Source of the DNA: VRUE01 sp036379955
GTDB lineage: Bacteria > Actinomycetota > Thermoleophilia > Solirubrobacterales > 70-9
NCBI GenBank assembly: GCA_036379955.1
Contig: DASVFR010000056.1
Span: 6,132 to 70,131 of the forward strand
Direction: 5' to 3'
DNA: 64,000 nucleotides
Shown: in pieces, positions 14,981-23,209 of the stretch
How positions within the stretch are numbered: the stretch's first letter is position 1
How the letters are laid out: every line of letters begins with the position of its first letter
Notes under the pieces: model-generated
Databases searched by the model: none
What the model was told of the DNA's origin: nothing
The model's input: the letters and a program-made list of their open reading frames with translations, nothing else
Program-made: the position numbers and the translations under genes

Positions 14981-16396
14981 ATGCTGCACGGCAGGCGAAC
15001 CAAGATCATCGCGACCATCGGCCCGGCGAGCTGGGACGAGCCGGTGCTGACGCGCTTGATCGAGGCCGGCGCCGACGTGCTTCGCCTCAATTTCTCCCAC
15101 GCCGACCGCGACCGTCACGCGCGCACGATCGAGGCGATCCGGGGTTCCGCCGAGCGAGCCGGGCGCGAGGTTGCGGTGCTCGGCGACCTGCCCGGGCCGA
15201 AGCTGCGGATCGGCGAGCTGCGCGGCGACGTCGCCGAGCTCGAGACCGGCATGCACGTGAAGCTGACGCCGCGCGAGGTCGAGGGGGATCGCGAGACGAT
15301 CCCCGTCGCCTGGCCCGGCGTGACTTCCTTGCGCGAGGACGAGCCCGTCTACCTCGCCGACGGCTCGATCCGCCTGCGCGTGCGTGGCGCCGACGACGGC
15401 GGGGTCGACTGCGAGGTCGAGGTCGGCGGCACCCTCGCCTCGCACAAGGGGATGAACGTGCCCGGCGCGAGCACGCCGGCGACGACGTCGACCGACCAGG
15501 GCTGGGTCGAGTTCGCTGTCGCGCACGGCGTCGACGTCCTCGCCGTCTCCTTCGTCTCCAGCGCCGCCGACCTCGAGCAGGTCGACGAGCGGCTGCGGGC
15601 GCTCGGCTCCGACATTCCCCTCGTCGCCAAGATCGAGAAGCCGGCGGCGGCCGAGAAAGCCGAGGAGATCGTCGCCGCGGCGAGCGGCGGCATCATGGTC
15701 GCCCGTGGCGACCTCGGGATCGAGCTGCCGCTGGCCGAGGTGCCGGTCGTGCAGAAGCGCCTGATCCGAACCGCCGGGCGCTACTCGAAGCCGGCGATCA
15801 CGGCGACCCAGATGCTGGCCTCGATGGTGACCGCGCGGCGGCCGACGCGAGCGGAGGTGACCGACGTCGCCAACGCGATCTACGACGGCAGCGACGCGGT
15901 GATGCTCTCCGAGGAGACCGCGGTCGGCCAGAACCCGGTCGAGGCGGTGCGGGTGATGGACCAGATCGCGCGGGCGACGGAGCCCGACCTGCGCTACGGC
16001 GAGTGGCTATTCGGCCGCACCGACCAGGGCACGCAGGACGTCGCCGACTCGGTCGCCCAGGGTGCGGTCGGGGCGGTGTACCGGCTCGGGCTGGCGGCGC
16101 TGGTCGTGCCGACGACGAGCGGGCGGACGGCGCGGCTCGTCTCCGCCCACCGGCCGAAGGTGCCGGTGCTGGCGGTCTCGCCGCGGATCGAGACCGTGCG
16201 GCGGATGGGCCTGCTCTTCGGCGTCAGCGCGGTGCTGCAGGCGCAGGTGACCGACATCAGGGAGCTGCTGAACGACTGCGCGCGGCTGGCGAAGGAGGCG
16301 GGGATCGCCTCCTCCGGCGACCTGATCGCGATCACGGCCGGCCTCCAGGAGCAGGAATTGGGCACGAATCTCTTCGAGGTCCACCGGGTGCCTTGA
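14981..16396 (+). CDS. pyk: Pyruvate kinase
   Basis: 471 residues. It converts phosphoenolpyruvate and ADP to pyruvate and ATP. Visible motifs are RRTKIIATIGPASW at the N-terminus, LRLNFSHAD, DLPGPKLRIG, the catalytic lysine in VAKIEKPAAAEK, MVARGDLGIELP (metal site) and KPAITATQMLASM. The C-terminal domain has TTSGRTARLVSAHRPKVPV. ATG 14981 gives the canonical short N-terminus; ATG 14951 would add ten residues. Its 3' end forms one arm of a long inverted repeat with the end of the convergent neighbour. Confidence 0.95.
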   Translation: MLHGRRTKIIATIGPASWDEPVLTRLIEAGADVLRLNFSHADRDRHARTIEAIRGSAERAGREVAVLGDLPGPKLRIGELRGDVAELETGMHVKLTPREVEGDRETIPVAWPGVTSLREDEPVYLADGSIRLRVRGADDGGVDCEVEVGGTLASHKGMNVPGASTPATTSTDQGWVEFAVAHGVDVLAVSFVSSAADLEQVDERLRALGSDIPLVAKIEKPAAAEKAEEIVAAASGGIMVARGDLGIELPLAEVPVVQKRLIRTAGRYSKPAITATQMLASMVTARRPTRAEVTDVANAIYDGSDAVMLSEETAVGQNPVEAVRVMDQIARATEPDLRYGEWLFGRTDQGTQDVADSVAQGAVGAVYRLGLAALVVPTTSGRTARLVSAHRPKVPVLAVSPRIETVRRMGLLFGVSAVLQAQVTDIRELLNDCARLAKEAGIASSGDLIAITAGLQEQELGTNLFEVHRVP

Positions 16397-16506
16397 GGCG
16401 TTCTGGGACCAAGCGGGACAAGGAAGAGGGAGCCGGAAGGCAAGCGCCTTTCGGCGACCGATGACGCCGTAGCGCGCCGGTCTCCAGGACGCCTCAAGGC
16501 ACCCGG
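16384..16506. repeat. Inverted repeat with 23-bp arms in the 3' ends of pyk and the F420 reductase gene
   Basis: The arms 16384-16406 and 16484-16506 are reverse complements with one mismatch. Each contains the last codons and stop of a convergent gene, so both proteins end in RVP followed by the same stop context. The loop of about 77 bases carries a smaller hairpin near 16440-16470. Probably a bidirectional terminator or a coding palindrome. Confidence 0.7.
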
Positions 16507-17153
16507 ACCTGGATGTTGAAGTCGGCGGTCTCGAGGGCGCCCATCAGGCGCAGCCAGAGCGGCAGATACATCTCGGTGCCGCGGGCGGCCTCGATCCCGC
16601 CCAGATCGATCACCGAGCCGCGTGGCCAGCCGAATTCGGTCAGCAGCTCGATCACCCTCGCCTTGGCGCCGTCGTCCTCGCCGCAGACGAAGACGCTGTG
16701 AGGACCGGGCACCCGGCCTGGGTCGACCATCACCTGGTTGTTGACCGTGTTCAGCGCCTTGACGACCTTCGCCTCGGGGAAGGCCGCCTGGATCCGCTCG
16801 CCGAGACTGTCGTCGTTGCAGACGCCGAGGGTCGGTGGCATGCCCTGTGAGAAGTCGAGCGGGTTGGCGACGTCGACGAGGACCTTGTCCGCCAGGTTCT
16901 CGGCGCCGGCCGCGGTGAGGGCCTCGAGCGAGGCCCCTCCAGAGGTGCAGTTGAAGAGCAGCTCGCCGGCCGCCGCCGCTTCGGCGAAGGTGCCGCCGCG
17001 GGCCGTTTCGTCGGCTTCGTCGAGCCACTCGAGCAGCGCCTCGCTCTCGGCCCAGCGCGAGCCCATCGTCACCTCGTGGCCCAGCCCGAGCAACCCGCTC
17101 GCGATCGTCCGACCGACCGAACCCGTTCCCAGTACCCCGACCTTCATCTCCAT
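16494..17153 (-). CDS. npdG: NADPH-dependent F420 reductase-like oxidoreductase
   Basis: 219 residues. The N-terminal Rossmann motif is VGVLGTGSVGRTIASGL, followed by GSRWAESEAL where the R binds the NADP phosphate. VDVANPLDF and KALNTVNNQVM are typical of the F420-dependent NADP oxidoreductase family (Fno/NpdG). It would pass hydride between F420H2 and NADP, linking an F420 pool to reductive metabolism; F420 use is common in actinobacteria. Start MEMKV at 17153 with an AAGGAGAT site upstream. Divergent from the enoyl-CoA hydratase gene 36 bases away. Confidence 0.8.
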   Translation of the reverse strand: MEMKVGVLGTGSVGRTIASGLLGLGHEVTMGSRWAESEALLEWLDEADETARGGTFAEAAAAGELLFNCTSGGASLEALTAAGAENLADKVLVDVANPLDFSQGMPPTLGVCNDDSLGERIQAAFPEAKVVKALNTVNNQVMVDPGRVPGPHSVFVCGEDDGAKARVIELLTEFGWPRGSVIDLGGIEAARGTEMYLPLWLRLMGALETADFNIQVRVP

Positions 17154-17188
17154 CTCCTTTCGTGGTCGTCCCTATTGTTCCCTCCCGC

Positions 17189-17980
17189 ATGGGTGAGGGA
17201 GCGAAAGTCGTTCGGGTGGAGCGCGATGGCGCCGGTCTCGCGACGCTGACGCTCGACAGCCCGCCGCTCAACCTCTTCGACCGGCGCATGTTCGACGGGC
17301 TGCTGGCGGGGATCGCCGAGGTCGAGGCCGACCCGCCGCGGGCGCTGCTGATCCGCGCCGAGGGGCGGGCCGTCTCCGGCGGCGTCAACGTCGCCGAGTT
17401 CGACGGGTTGACGCCTGAGCGGGCCAGCGAGCTCTGGGACGAGCTGATCGGCTCGGTCGAGCGGGTCGAAGCGCTGCCGCTACCCGTCATCTTCGCCGCC
17501 CACGCGCTGACTCTGACCGCGGCCTTTGAGCTGGCGCTTGGCTGCGATCTGATCGTCGCCGCGCGCTCTGCCAAGTTCGGGCTGGTCGAGAAAGTGGTCG
17601 GGCTGACGCCCTCGATGGGCGGGACGCAGCGGCTGGCAGAGCGGGCCGGCAGCGGCCGGGCACGCGAGCTGGTGATGACCGGCGAGCTGTTCGGAGCCGA
17701 GGAGCTGGCCGGCTGGGCCGTCGTCAACCGCGTCTTCGACGACGAGGGCTTCGATGAGCAAGCGCGTGCCTTCGCCGCCGAGCTGGCGGCCGGGCCGACC
17801 AAGGCCCACGCGATGACCAAGCTCGTCTTGCGCCGCTTCCGCGAGGGCGGCATCCCGGCCGCGGACGAGGCGATCCGCACCGAGGCGGGTGAGCTGTTCG
17901 CGACCGAGGACCTGCAGCGCGCGGTCAAGACCTTCCTCGAGCACGGCGGCCCCGGCAACGCCAAGTTCGAGGGCCGCTGA
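17189..17980 (+). CDS. Enoyl-CoA hydratase/isomerase family protein
   Basis: 263 residues of the crotonase fold. The first oxyanion-hole segment is AEGRAVSGGVNVAEFDG, and the second helix is AAFELALGCDLIVAARSAKFGLVE...GLTPSMGGTQRL. The two glutamates of true hydratases are not both evident (the usual A-G-x-D is S-G-G-V-N), so the reaction may differ. The ATG at 17189 follows TATTGT (17173-17178) by ten bases, favouring it over the GTG at 17162. A long palindrome lies just after the stop. Confidence 0.75.
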   Translation: MGEGAKVVRVERDGAGLATLTLDSPPLNLFDRRMFDGLLAGIAEVEADPPRALLIRAEGRAVSGGVNVAEFDGLTPERASELWDELIGSVERVEALPLPVIFAAHALTLTAAFELALGCDLIVAARSAKFGLVEKVVGLTPSMGGTQRLAERAGSGRARELVMTGELFGAEELAGWAVVNRVFDDEGFDEQARAFAAELAAGPTKAHAMTKLVLRRFREGGIPAADEAIRTEAGELFATEDLQRAVKTFLEHGGPGNAKFEGR

Positions 17981-17996
17981 GCCGGGCCCGACGGCC

Positions 17997-18043
17997 CTTC
18001 CGGTGCGCTTTATGTGGTGATAGCCCACATAAAGCGCACCGGA
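17997..18043. repeat. Palindromic repeat, family A copy 1
   Basis: Twenty-base perfect arms (17997-18016 and 18024-18043) surround a seven-base loop TGATAGC. The outer part CCGGTGCGC and the loop end ATAGC recur in the element at 31856-31909; CCGGTGCGCC also recurs at 54725. It lies between two co-oriented genes. Confidence 0.7.
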
Positions 18044-18061
18044 ACCGGATACGGTGCGCAC

Positions 18062-18529
18062 ATGACCGACTTCGACGCGATCGCGCGGGGCATGACCCAG
18101 GCGGTGCCCTTCGCCGCCCACCTCGGCCTGGAGATCATCCACATCGACGAGGGCGAGGCGACGGTGCGCCTGCCCGAGCGTCAGGAGCTGACCAACCACG
18201 TCGGCTCCCAGCACGCCGGGGCGCTCTTCACCGCCGCCGAGACCGCCTCGGGTGCGGCCTTCGTCGGCGCCTTCGCCGAGCGCCTCGGCGAGGTGACCCC
18301 GCTCGCCCGCGCCGCCGAGATCTCCTACACGAAGATCGCCAAGGGCCCGATCGAGGCCCGCGCCAAGCTCGGCGTCCCCGCCGTCGAGGCCCTCGCCACC
18401 CTCGACGCCGAGGGCAAGGTCGTCTTCCCCTGCGAGATCGAGCTGACCGACTCCTCCGGCGAGCCCGTCGCCACCGCCACCGTCCAGTGGCACGTCCGTC
18501 TCAACCAGCCCGCCCCCGAAGCCGCCTAA
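18062..18529 (+). CDS. DUF4442 / PaaI-like thioesterase-fold protein
   Basis: 155 residues with a hot-dog-fold pattern: LGLEIIHIDEGEATVRLPER, then LTNHVGSQHAGALFTAAETASG (the central helix with the N-H-V-G-S-Q-H-A-G motif), and ISYTKIAKGPIEARAKLG. Such proteins hydrolyse acyl-CoA or bind CoA esters. The ATG at 18062 starts just after palindrome A1; a GTG at 18014 would lie inside the palindrome and is unlikely. tRNA-Arg follows 49 bases downstream. Confidence 0.75.
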   Translation: MTDFDAIARGMTQAVPFAAHLGLEIIHIDEGEATVRLPERQELTNHVGSQHAGALFTAAETASGAAFVGAFAERLGEVTPLARAAEISYTKIAKGPIEARAKLGVPAVEALATLDAEGKVVFPCEIELTDSSGEPVATATVQWHVRLNQPAPEAA

Positions 18530-18578
18530 CCCCTCTGAGTCCCTAGAATCGCCCTTCGGGTTCCCCGACCCGTCTCCC

Positions 18579-18652
18579 GCGCCTGTAGCTCAGTTGGATA
18601 GAGCGTCGGTCTACGAAACCGAAGGTCACAGGTTCGAATCCTGTCAGGCGCG
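18579..18652 (+). tRNA. tRNA-Arg(ACG)
   Basis: 74 bases. Acceptor GCGCCTG / CAGGCGC with G discriminator, D arm AGCTCAGTTGGATAGAGC, anticodon loop CTACGAA (anticodon ACG), T arm GGTTCGAATCC. CCA not encoded. Confidence 0.95.
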
Positions 18653-18963
18653 CTAAGAAATGGCTTGCTAGAGCCAAAAGGAAAGCGTTCTCGCCTCGTT
18701 TTGACCTTCGGTTTGGAGGTCTCATGAGACCCGATCGGCACGCCCGGGGAGTGCGGAATTTGTAGCCCCCTCCCTTTGCGCGCCTTGAGCGAAGGATTTG
18801 TTCGGTTACGGCGCCCGAGCGTTAGGTCCGGCCAGCGCCAGCTGCGCAAGGAGCCGTCTCCACAAGCCCATCACTTGTATTTCCCTGACCATATTCGCGA
18901 TACTGGCTGCATGACCAGTAGTTGGGGAGGCTTATCTGGCTTATCCATGAGCGTGGATCGCTG
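18653..18963. other. Intergenic region between tRNA-Arg and the Ig-repeat gene, with a candidate promoter
   Basis: About 310 bases without a credible gene; composition is less GC-rich than the surroundings. TTGTAT (18875-18880), an 18-base spacer and GATACT (18899-18904) make a plausible rightward promoter 60 bases before the start of the secreted protein gene. I looked for a second copy of the tRNA-Arg 3' end that would betray an integrated element and found none. Confidence 0.45.
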
Positions 18964-20325
18964 ATGACGCGTAGGCCTCCTAGAGCGCGGGCGTTGCTTG
19001 GGAGGCTGTGGATCCCGCTCCTAGTGTTGGCAGCGACGGCCACCACCGCAGTGGCTTGCCTCTCTCCCAAACCGACCACGCTCTCTACCTCGCTTACAGG
19101 GGGCGGCAAAGAAGGAGCAGAAATCACGGTCACCGAGGGCACCGGGGTCAACGACACCGCGACCCTCAGTGGCGAAAACGCCAGCAAAGCCACCGGCACG
19201 GTCAAATACGCCGTCTACAAAGACAAAGAATGCAAAGAACTGGTCACCAAAGCCGGTGAAGTGACGGTCAAAGAAGGCAAAGTCCCGCCCTCCGAAGAAG
19301 AGAAACTCGAAGCCGGCGCCGTCTACTACTGGCAGGCTGAATACGGCGGCGACTCGCTCGATGAAGCCTCCAAAAGCCCTTGCGGCAAAGAGGTCTTGAC
19401 GGTCAAGGCCAAAACCTCGCTTTCGGCGATCCTTGCCGGTCAGGAAGAAGAAGAAACCGTCGAAGGCGAAGAAATCACTGTCACAGAAGGCTTTGAGGTC
19501 AAAGACAAAGCGACGCTCAGCGGCACCAATGCTTCGACCGCTACCGGCACGGTCAAATACTTAATCTTCTCAGACAGTGAATGCAAAGAACTGGTCGTGA
19601 GCGCTGGCGAAGGCAGCGACGAAGGAACGAAAGTAGGCAGTTCAGGAGAAGAGGAGCTGGAAGGAGAAGCTACTTACTATTGGCAGGCTGAATACTCCGG
19701 CGACTCTCTCCACCAACCATCTTCCACTACCTGTGGGAAACAGTTCGTGCTCGTGCGAACGTTCAAGTACAGATCGCTTGCATACCCTGTCAACCTTGAA
19801 GGAAAAAATTTCACCCCGAAGGAAGCCTTTAATTTCAACGGCACTATTTTTACTTGCAATACAAGCTTCACAGGGACGCTCAATTGGCCAGCGGAGTCGC
19901 TGAAGCTCAAGCCGAGCTACTCGGAATGTGAAGCCTACTCGAGGTCAGGGCCGGTCTATTCGGAAGGATGTGAATACGAACTCGCCAAGCCTAGGAAGAA
20001 GGGACCATTCGTTTTTGTGGCTAATGTCAACATTGTCTGCCCACCACCCAAGCAGATGCAGTTCTATGGTGTGCCCCCATCTATGGTCGACTGCGATGTA
20101 GAAGTCGGTCCTCAAGCAAATATCGCAAAGTTCGAACTGCAAAATATGACTGGTCCTCCAAAGTGGCTTGAGGTCTGGCCGAGACTTTTTAATTTCGCCT
20201 ATGCGATCACGGTTGTTGGCTCTCCCGATTGCGGCTTGAACGTTGAAAACCGAAATGATGGAAGTTATGCAGGCACATTCGAACTGAAGGCCGTTGGAGG
20301 CGGGGAACTCTTCATCGAGCCATGA
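18964..20325 (+). CDS. Secreted protein with two Ig-like repeats and a cysteine-rich C-terminal domain
   Basis: 453 residues from the ATG at 18964. The N-terminus is a signal peptide (TRRPPRARALLG, then WIPLLVLAATATTAVAC). Two repeats of about 95 residues follow; each has ITVTEG, ATLSG-NAS-ATGTVKY, ECKELV and YYWQAEY-GDSL ending in a CGK strand, the pattern of bacterial Ig-like domains. The last ~210 residues are different, with scattered cysteines and no family I recognise. Codons AAA and GAA dominate, as in the RHS gene, and the last third is noticeably AT-richer than the repeats. Probably a cell-surface or secreted adhesion-type protein. A TTG at 18922 would add 14 residues before the signal peptide and is unlikely. 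Confidence 0.7.
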   Translation: MTRRPPRARALLGRLWIPLLVLAATATTAVACLSPKPTTLSTSLTGGGKEGAEITVTEGTGVNDTATLSGENASKATGTVKYAVYKDKECKELVTKAGEVTVKEGKVPPSEEEKLEAGAVYYWQAEYGGDSLDEASKSPCGKEVLTVKAKTSLSAILAGQEEEETVEGEEITVTEGFEVKDKATLSGTNASTATGTVKYLIFSDSECKELVVSAGEGSDEGTKVGSSGEEELEGEATYYWQAEYSGDSLHQPSSTTCGKQFVLVRTFKYRSLAYPVNLEGKNFTPKEAFNFNGTIFTCNTSFTGTLNWPAESLKLKPSYSECEAYSRSGPVYSEGCEYELAKPRKKGPFVFVANVNIVCPPPKQMQFYGVPPSMVDCDVEVGPQANIAKFELQNMTGPPKWLEVWPRLFNFAYAITVVGSPDCGLNVENRNDGSYAGTFELKAVGGGELFIEP

Positions 20326-20371
20326 CATTTGCATTTTATGACCAGCCGCTGATCATCTTCGCGAAGGTCAA

Positions 20372-20400
20372 TTGACCCCCCTCGCCGGCGGCCTTAGGCT
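20372..20400 (+). promoter_or_regulatory. Promoter of pdxH
   Basis: TTGACC (20372-20377), a 17-base spacer and TAGGCT (20395-20400) form a good actinobacterial promoter. The GTG start at 20408 lies seven bases after the -10 box, so the transcript should be leaderless. Confidence 0.65.
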
Positions 20401-20407
20401 TCCGCGA

Positions 20408-21040
20408 GTGAGCGATCCAGTCGAAACGCTCTCGGGGGATCCGAGCCTCGAGTTGCCTGAGTTCGACGCTCCGCCCGACGAGCCGTTGTCGCTGTTGGAG
20501 TCCTGGCTGCGGGGCGCCGATGCGCGCCGCGTACGCGAGCCGCGGGCGCTGGCCTTGGCAACCGCCGACGCGGCGGGCAGGCCCTCCAACCGGATTGTCC
20601 TGCTCAAGCAGGTGCGGCCGGCGATCGTCTTTGCCTTCAGCTCCAAGAGTCGCAAGGGACGGGATCTTGCGGAGAATCCGCGAGCGGCAGGAACGCTCTA
20701 CTGGCGAGAGACGCTGCAGCAGGTCGTCATCGAGGGCCCGGTCGAGCGGATGAGCGCGACCGAGTCCGACGGATTGTTCGCCGACCGCCCGCTCTCGGGA
20801 CAGGCGACAACCGTTGCTTCCCACCAGGGCGAGGAGTTGGACGATCCGGAGCGCCTGCGACGGGAAGCCGACGGGCTGACGCGCGGCGACGAGCCCCTGA
20901 GGCGACCCGAAGATTGGGGCGGCTACCGGCTCGACCCCGACCTGATCGAGTTCTGGCACGGCAGCCCCGACCGCCTTCACCGCCGCCTCTTGTACACGAA
21001 GACGGACGGCCACTGGGCGCATCGGCGCCTGCAGCCCTAG
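20408..21040 (+). CDS. pdxH: Pyridoxamine 5'-phosphate oxidase
   Basis: 210 residues. FMN-dependent oxidation of pyridoxamine/pyridoxine phosphate to pyridoxal phosphate. Motifs: RPSNRIVLLKQV and FSSKSRKGRDLAENPRAAG (FMN phosphate site), QQVVIEGPVER, then the C-terminal WGGYRLDPDLIEFWHGSPDR and LHRRLLY...W-HRRLQP. The GTG at 20408 matches the promoter spacing; the TTG at 20372 overlaps the -35 box. Confidence 0.88.
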   Translation: MSDPVETLSGDPSLELPEFDAPPDEPLSLLESWLRGADARRVREPRALALATADAAGRPSNRIVLLKQVRPAIVFAFSSKSRKGRDLAENPRAAGTLYWRETLQQVVIEGPVERMSATESDGLFADRPLSGQATTVASHQGEELDDPERLRREADGLTRGDEPLRRPEDWGGYRLDPDLIEFWHGSPDRLHRRLLYTKTDGHWAHRRLQP

Positions 21041-21159
21041 CGGTTGGCCATTTGGGCAATGCTTGATAACGATCTCGGTACCTATCTGTATCTTGGTCAA
21101 GAAAGATCGTCTTAAGTCGGCCTGTTCGGGTCGGCTTCTGACAGCCCGACGCCGCGCCG

Positions 21160-22356
21160 ATGAAATTCGCTCTCTCCAAGCTGGTACCGCCGTTGCTCCT
21201 CTTCGTGCTCGTGGCCGGGCTGCTCGCCGGCTGCGGCGACTCGAGCGAAGACTCGGCCGCCTCGGGCGGCCTGCCGAAGACGATCGTGCTCGGCGCGGCG
21301 ATCGCGAAGAGCGGCTATCTCGCCCCCTACGACAGCAGCATCTCGGCGGTCAAGCAGCTGGTCGACGAAGTCAACGCCGAAGGTGGCATCGACGGCAGCA
21401 AGCTGAAGGTGATCGAAGTCGACGACCGCTCCGACCCGCAGCGCGCTCCGATTGCCGCCCAGGAAGTGATCGAAGAAGGCGCCGACGTGCTGGTGCTCAG
21501 CGGCGAGGCGCTGACCGCGGCCGCCGCCGCTCCCGTGGCCGAAGAAAACGACATGCTCAACTTCACCGTCGCAGTACCCGAGCCGGGGTTCGGCCCGCCC
21601 ACCACCGGCCGCCTCTCGTTCGATCCTTATCCGAACCTGCTCAGCGAGGCTAGCGCCGACGCCACCTTCGTCAAGAGGCGCGGCTTCGAACGGCCCTATC
21701 TCTTCCGCGACACCTCGGCGATCTACGGCAAGGCCGCGTGCGACGGCTTCCAGCAGGCATGGGAACGGTTGGGTGGCAGCATCGCCGGCTCGGTCGACTT
21801 CAAGAACGAAGACCAGTCGATCGCCAGCCAGGTCGCCCAGCTGAACAAGTCGGACGCCGACATCGTGATGATGTGCTCCTACCCGCCCGGTGGGGCCGCC
21901 GCGGTCAAGCAGATCCGCGACTCCGGCAACGACCTGCCGATCGTCGCTTCCGGAGCCTTCGACGGTACCTACTGGTTGAAGGGGATTTCCAACACCAAAG
22001 ACATCTACGTCGGCCTCATCGGCTCCACCTACGACCCACCCAGCCCCGCGGCGGCGAAGGTCTTCAAGGCGCTCAAAGAGAACGGATACGACACCGACGT
22101 CTCCAGCCCCATCCTCTCCGCCTACACCGGCGGCCAGCTGATCGTCGACGCGATCAGAGAAACGCACAGTGTCAACGGCAACGTCCTCGCCGACGCGCTC
22201 GAAGCCAAGCCGCACAACACTGTCATCGGCAAGGTCAAATACACCGAAGACGACCACCATCCGGGCGGCACCTGGTCGTTCTACGTGTTTGCCAACCGCA
22301 AGCCAAGGCTGCTGGAAAAGATTACGCCCAGCTTTATCCCCGAATATAGGAATTGA
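21160..22356 (+). CDS. ABC transporter substrate-binding lipoprotein (branched-chain amino acid/aromatic type)
   Basis: 398 residues. A lipoprotein signal (KLVPPLLLFVLVAGLLAGC, lipobox LAGC) precedes a Peripla_BP_6 periplasmic-binding fold: VLGAAIAKSGYLAPYDSS, VNAEGGIDGSKLKVIEVDDR, then ADIVMMCSYPPGGAAAVKQI. Such proteins deliver branched-chain amino acids, amides or aromatic acids to Liv-type transporters. The matching permease and ATPase genes are encoded nearby on the other strand (24216-27692), with the regulator between. No strong ribosome site. Confidence 0.85.
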   Translation: MKFALSKLVPPLLLFVLVAGLLAGCGDSSEDSAASGGLPKTIVLGAAIAKSGYLAPYDSSISAVKQLVDEVNAEGGIDGSKLKVIEVDDRSDPQRAPIAAQEVIEEGADVLVLSGEALTAAAAAPVAEENDMLNFTVAVPEPGFGPPTTGRLSFDPYPNLLSEASADATFVKRRGFERPYLFRDTSAIYGKAACDGFQQAWERLGGSIAGSVDFKNEDQSIASQVAQLNKSDADIVMMCSYPPGGAAAVKQIRDSGNDLPIVASGAFDGTYWLKGISNTKDIYVGLIGSTYDPPSPAAAKVFKALKENGYDTDVSSPILSAYTGGQLIVDAIRETHSVNGNVLADALEAKPHNTVIGKVKYTEDDHHPGGTWSFYVFANRKPRLLEKITPSFIPEYRN

Positions 22357-22378
22357 GTGAGACACACACTGTCAATCT

Positions 22379-22396
22379 GGGTACTAAAGGTATCCT
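22379..22396 (+). promoter_or_regulatory. Candidate GntR operator and -10 box upstream of the regulator gene
   Basis: GGGTACTAAAGGTATCC spans the space up to and over the -10 box TATCCT (22391-22396), with CTGTCA (22369-22374) as a possible -35. A related GGGTAC...GGTAT element lies in the livH promoter at 27768-27784. The position suggests autorepression. Confidence 0.45.
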
Positions 22397-22405
22397 TGGC
22401 GGTGA

Positions 22406-23209
22406 ATGTCCAAGCCCAGCCAGCCACGGGGTAGACCCCGACAGTCGTCCGAGGTCTCCCTCGCCGGCAGTCGTCAGCTCGACCGTACGAGCCAGGTGCC
22501 GCTCTACGTTCAGCTTGCCGCGCAGCTGAACCGGATGCTCGAGGCTGACGCTTGGGAGCCGGGCGCCCGCTTCGCCTCCGAGCGGGAGATCGAGGAAGAG
22601 TTCAAAGTCTCGCGCGCGGTGATCCGGCCGGCGCTCGAGCTGCTGGAGGGCGACGGCGCGATCTTCCGGGTCAGGGGGTCGGGCGCTTTCGTCGCTCCGC
22701 CCCGGCTCGAGGTCCGGCCGGTGGGATTGGTCAAGCTCCTAATGGCCCCCGACGGGGGTCGCAGGGTAAGCGTGCTCAGCGTCCGCCGAGCCAAACCGGA
22801 CGCAGCTGTCGCGCGCTCACTCGAGATCGACGACCAGCGCACCCGCGTCGCCCACGTCACTGCCCTGGTCGACGCCGGCGAGCCTGCCGCCTGCATGGTC
22901 TACTCCTATGCCTCGCTTGCCCTCGTGCCGTGGATGCTCGTGGCGGCGGAGGCGCGGAAGGGCAGTGGTGAGGCGCCGCGCCTCGACGCGGCGGACATGA
23001 CGCTCACCCGCACCGAGCTCGCGGTCGAGCACAGCTTCCTGGCCGAGTGGGAGGCCGCGCAGATCGGCGCCGGCGCCGGGGACCCCACGTTTCTGGGCCG
23101 CCTCGTCCAGTTAGGCCGTCCCGCCGGCTCGCGGCGCGACCGGCCGATCGAGTTCGCCCACCTCCTCTATCGCGCCGACAGCATTCAACTCGCCTTCGAT
23201 CTCGATTGA
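22406..23209 (+). CDS. GntR-family (HutC/UTRA type) transcriptional regulator
   Basis: 267 residues. After a basic, disordered N-terminus, a winged helix-turn-helix spans about 30-95 (VPLYVQLAAQLNRML, RFASEREIEEEFKVSRAVIR, GDGAIFRVRGSGAFV). The rest fits a UTRA effector domain (VSVLSVRRAKPDAAVARSLE, RVAHVTALVDAGEPAACM). It probably controls the adjacent transporter/oxygenase genes in response to their substrate. Its last 25 bases overlap the 3' end of the convergent Rieske oxygenase gene. Confidence 0.82.
   Translation: MSKPSQPRGRPRQSSEVSLAGSRQLDRTSQVPLYVQLAAQLNRMLEADAWEPGARFASEREIEEEFKVSRAVIRPALELLEGDGAIFRVRGSGAFVAPPRLEVRPVGLVKLLMAPDGGRRVSVLSVRRAKPDAAVARSLEIDDQRTRVAHVTALVDAGEPAACMVYSYASLALVPWMLVAAEARKGSGEAPRLDAADMTLTRTELAVEHSFLAEWEAAQIGAGAGDPTFLGRLVQLGRPAGSRRDRPIEFAHLLYRADSIQLAFDLD

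Noticed and set aside
18653..20407. Second integrated element at tRNA-Arg(ACG)
   Set aside because: The Ig-repeat gene looks foreign and follows a tRNA, but no second copy of the tRNA 3' end is found downstream and no recombinase trace is seen.
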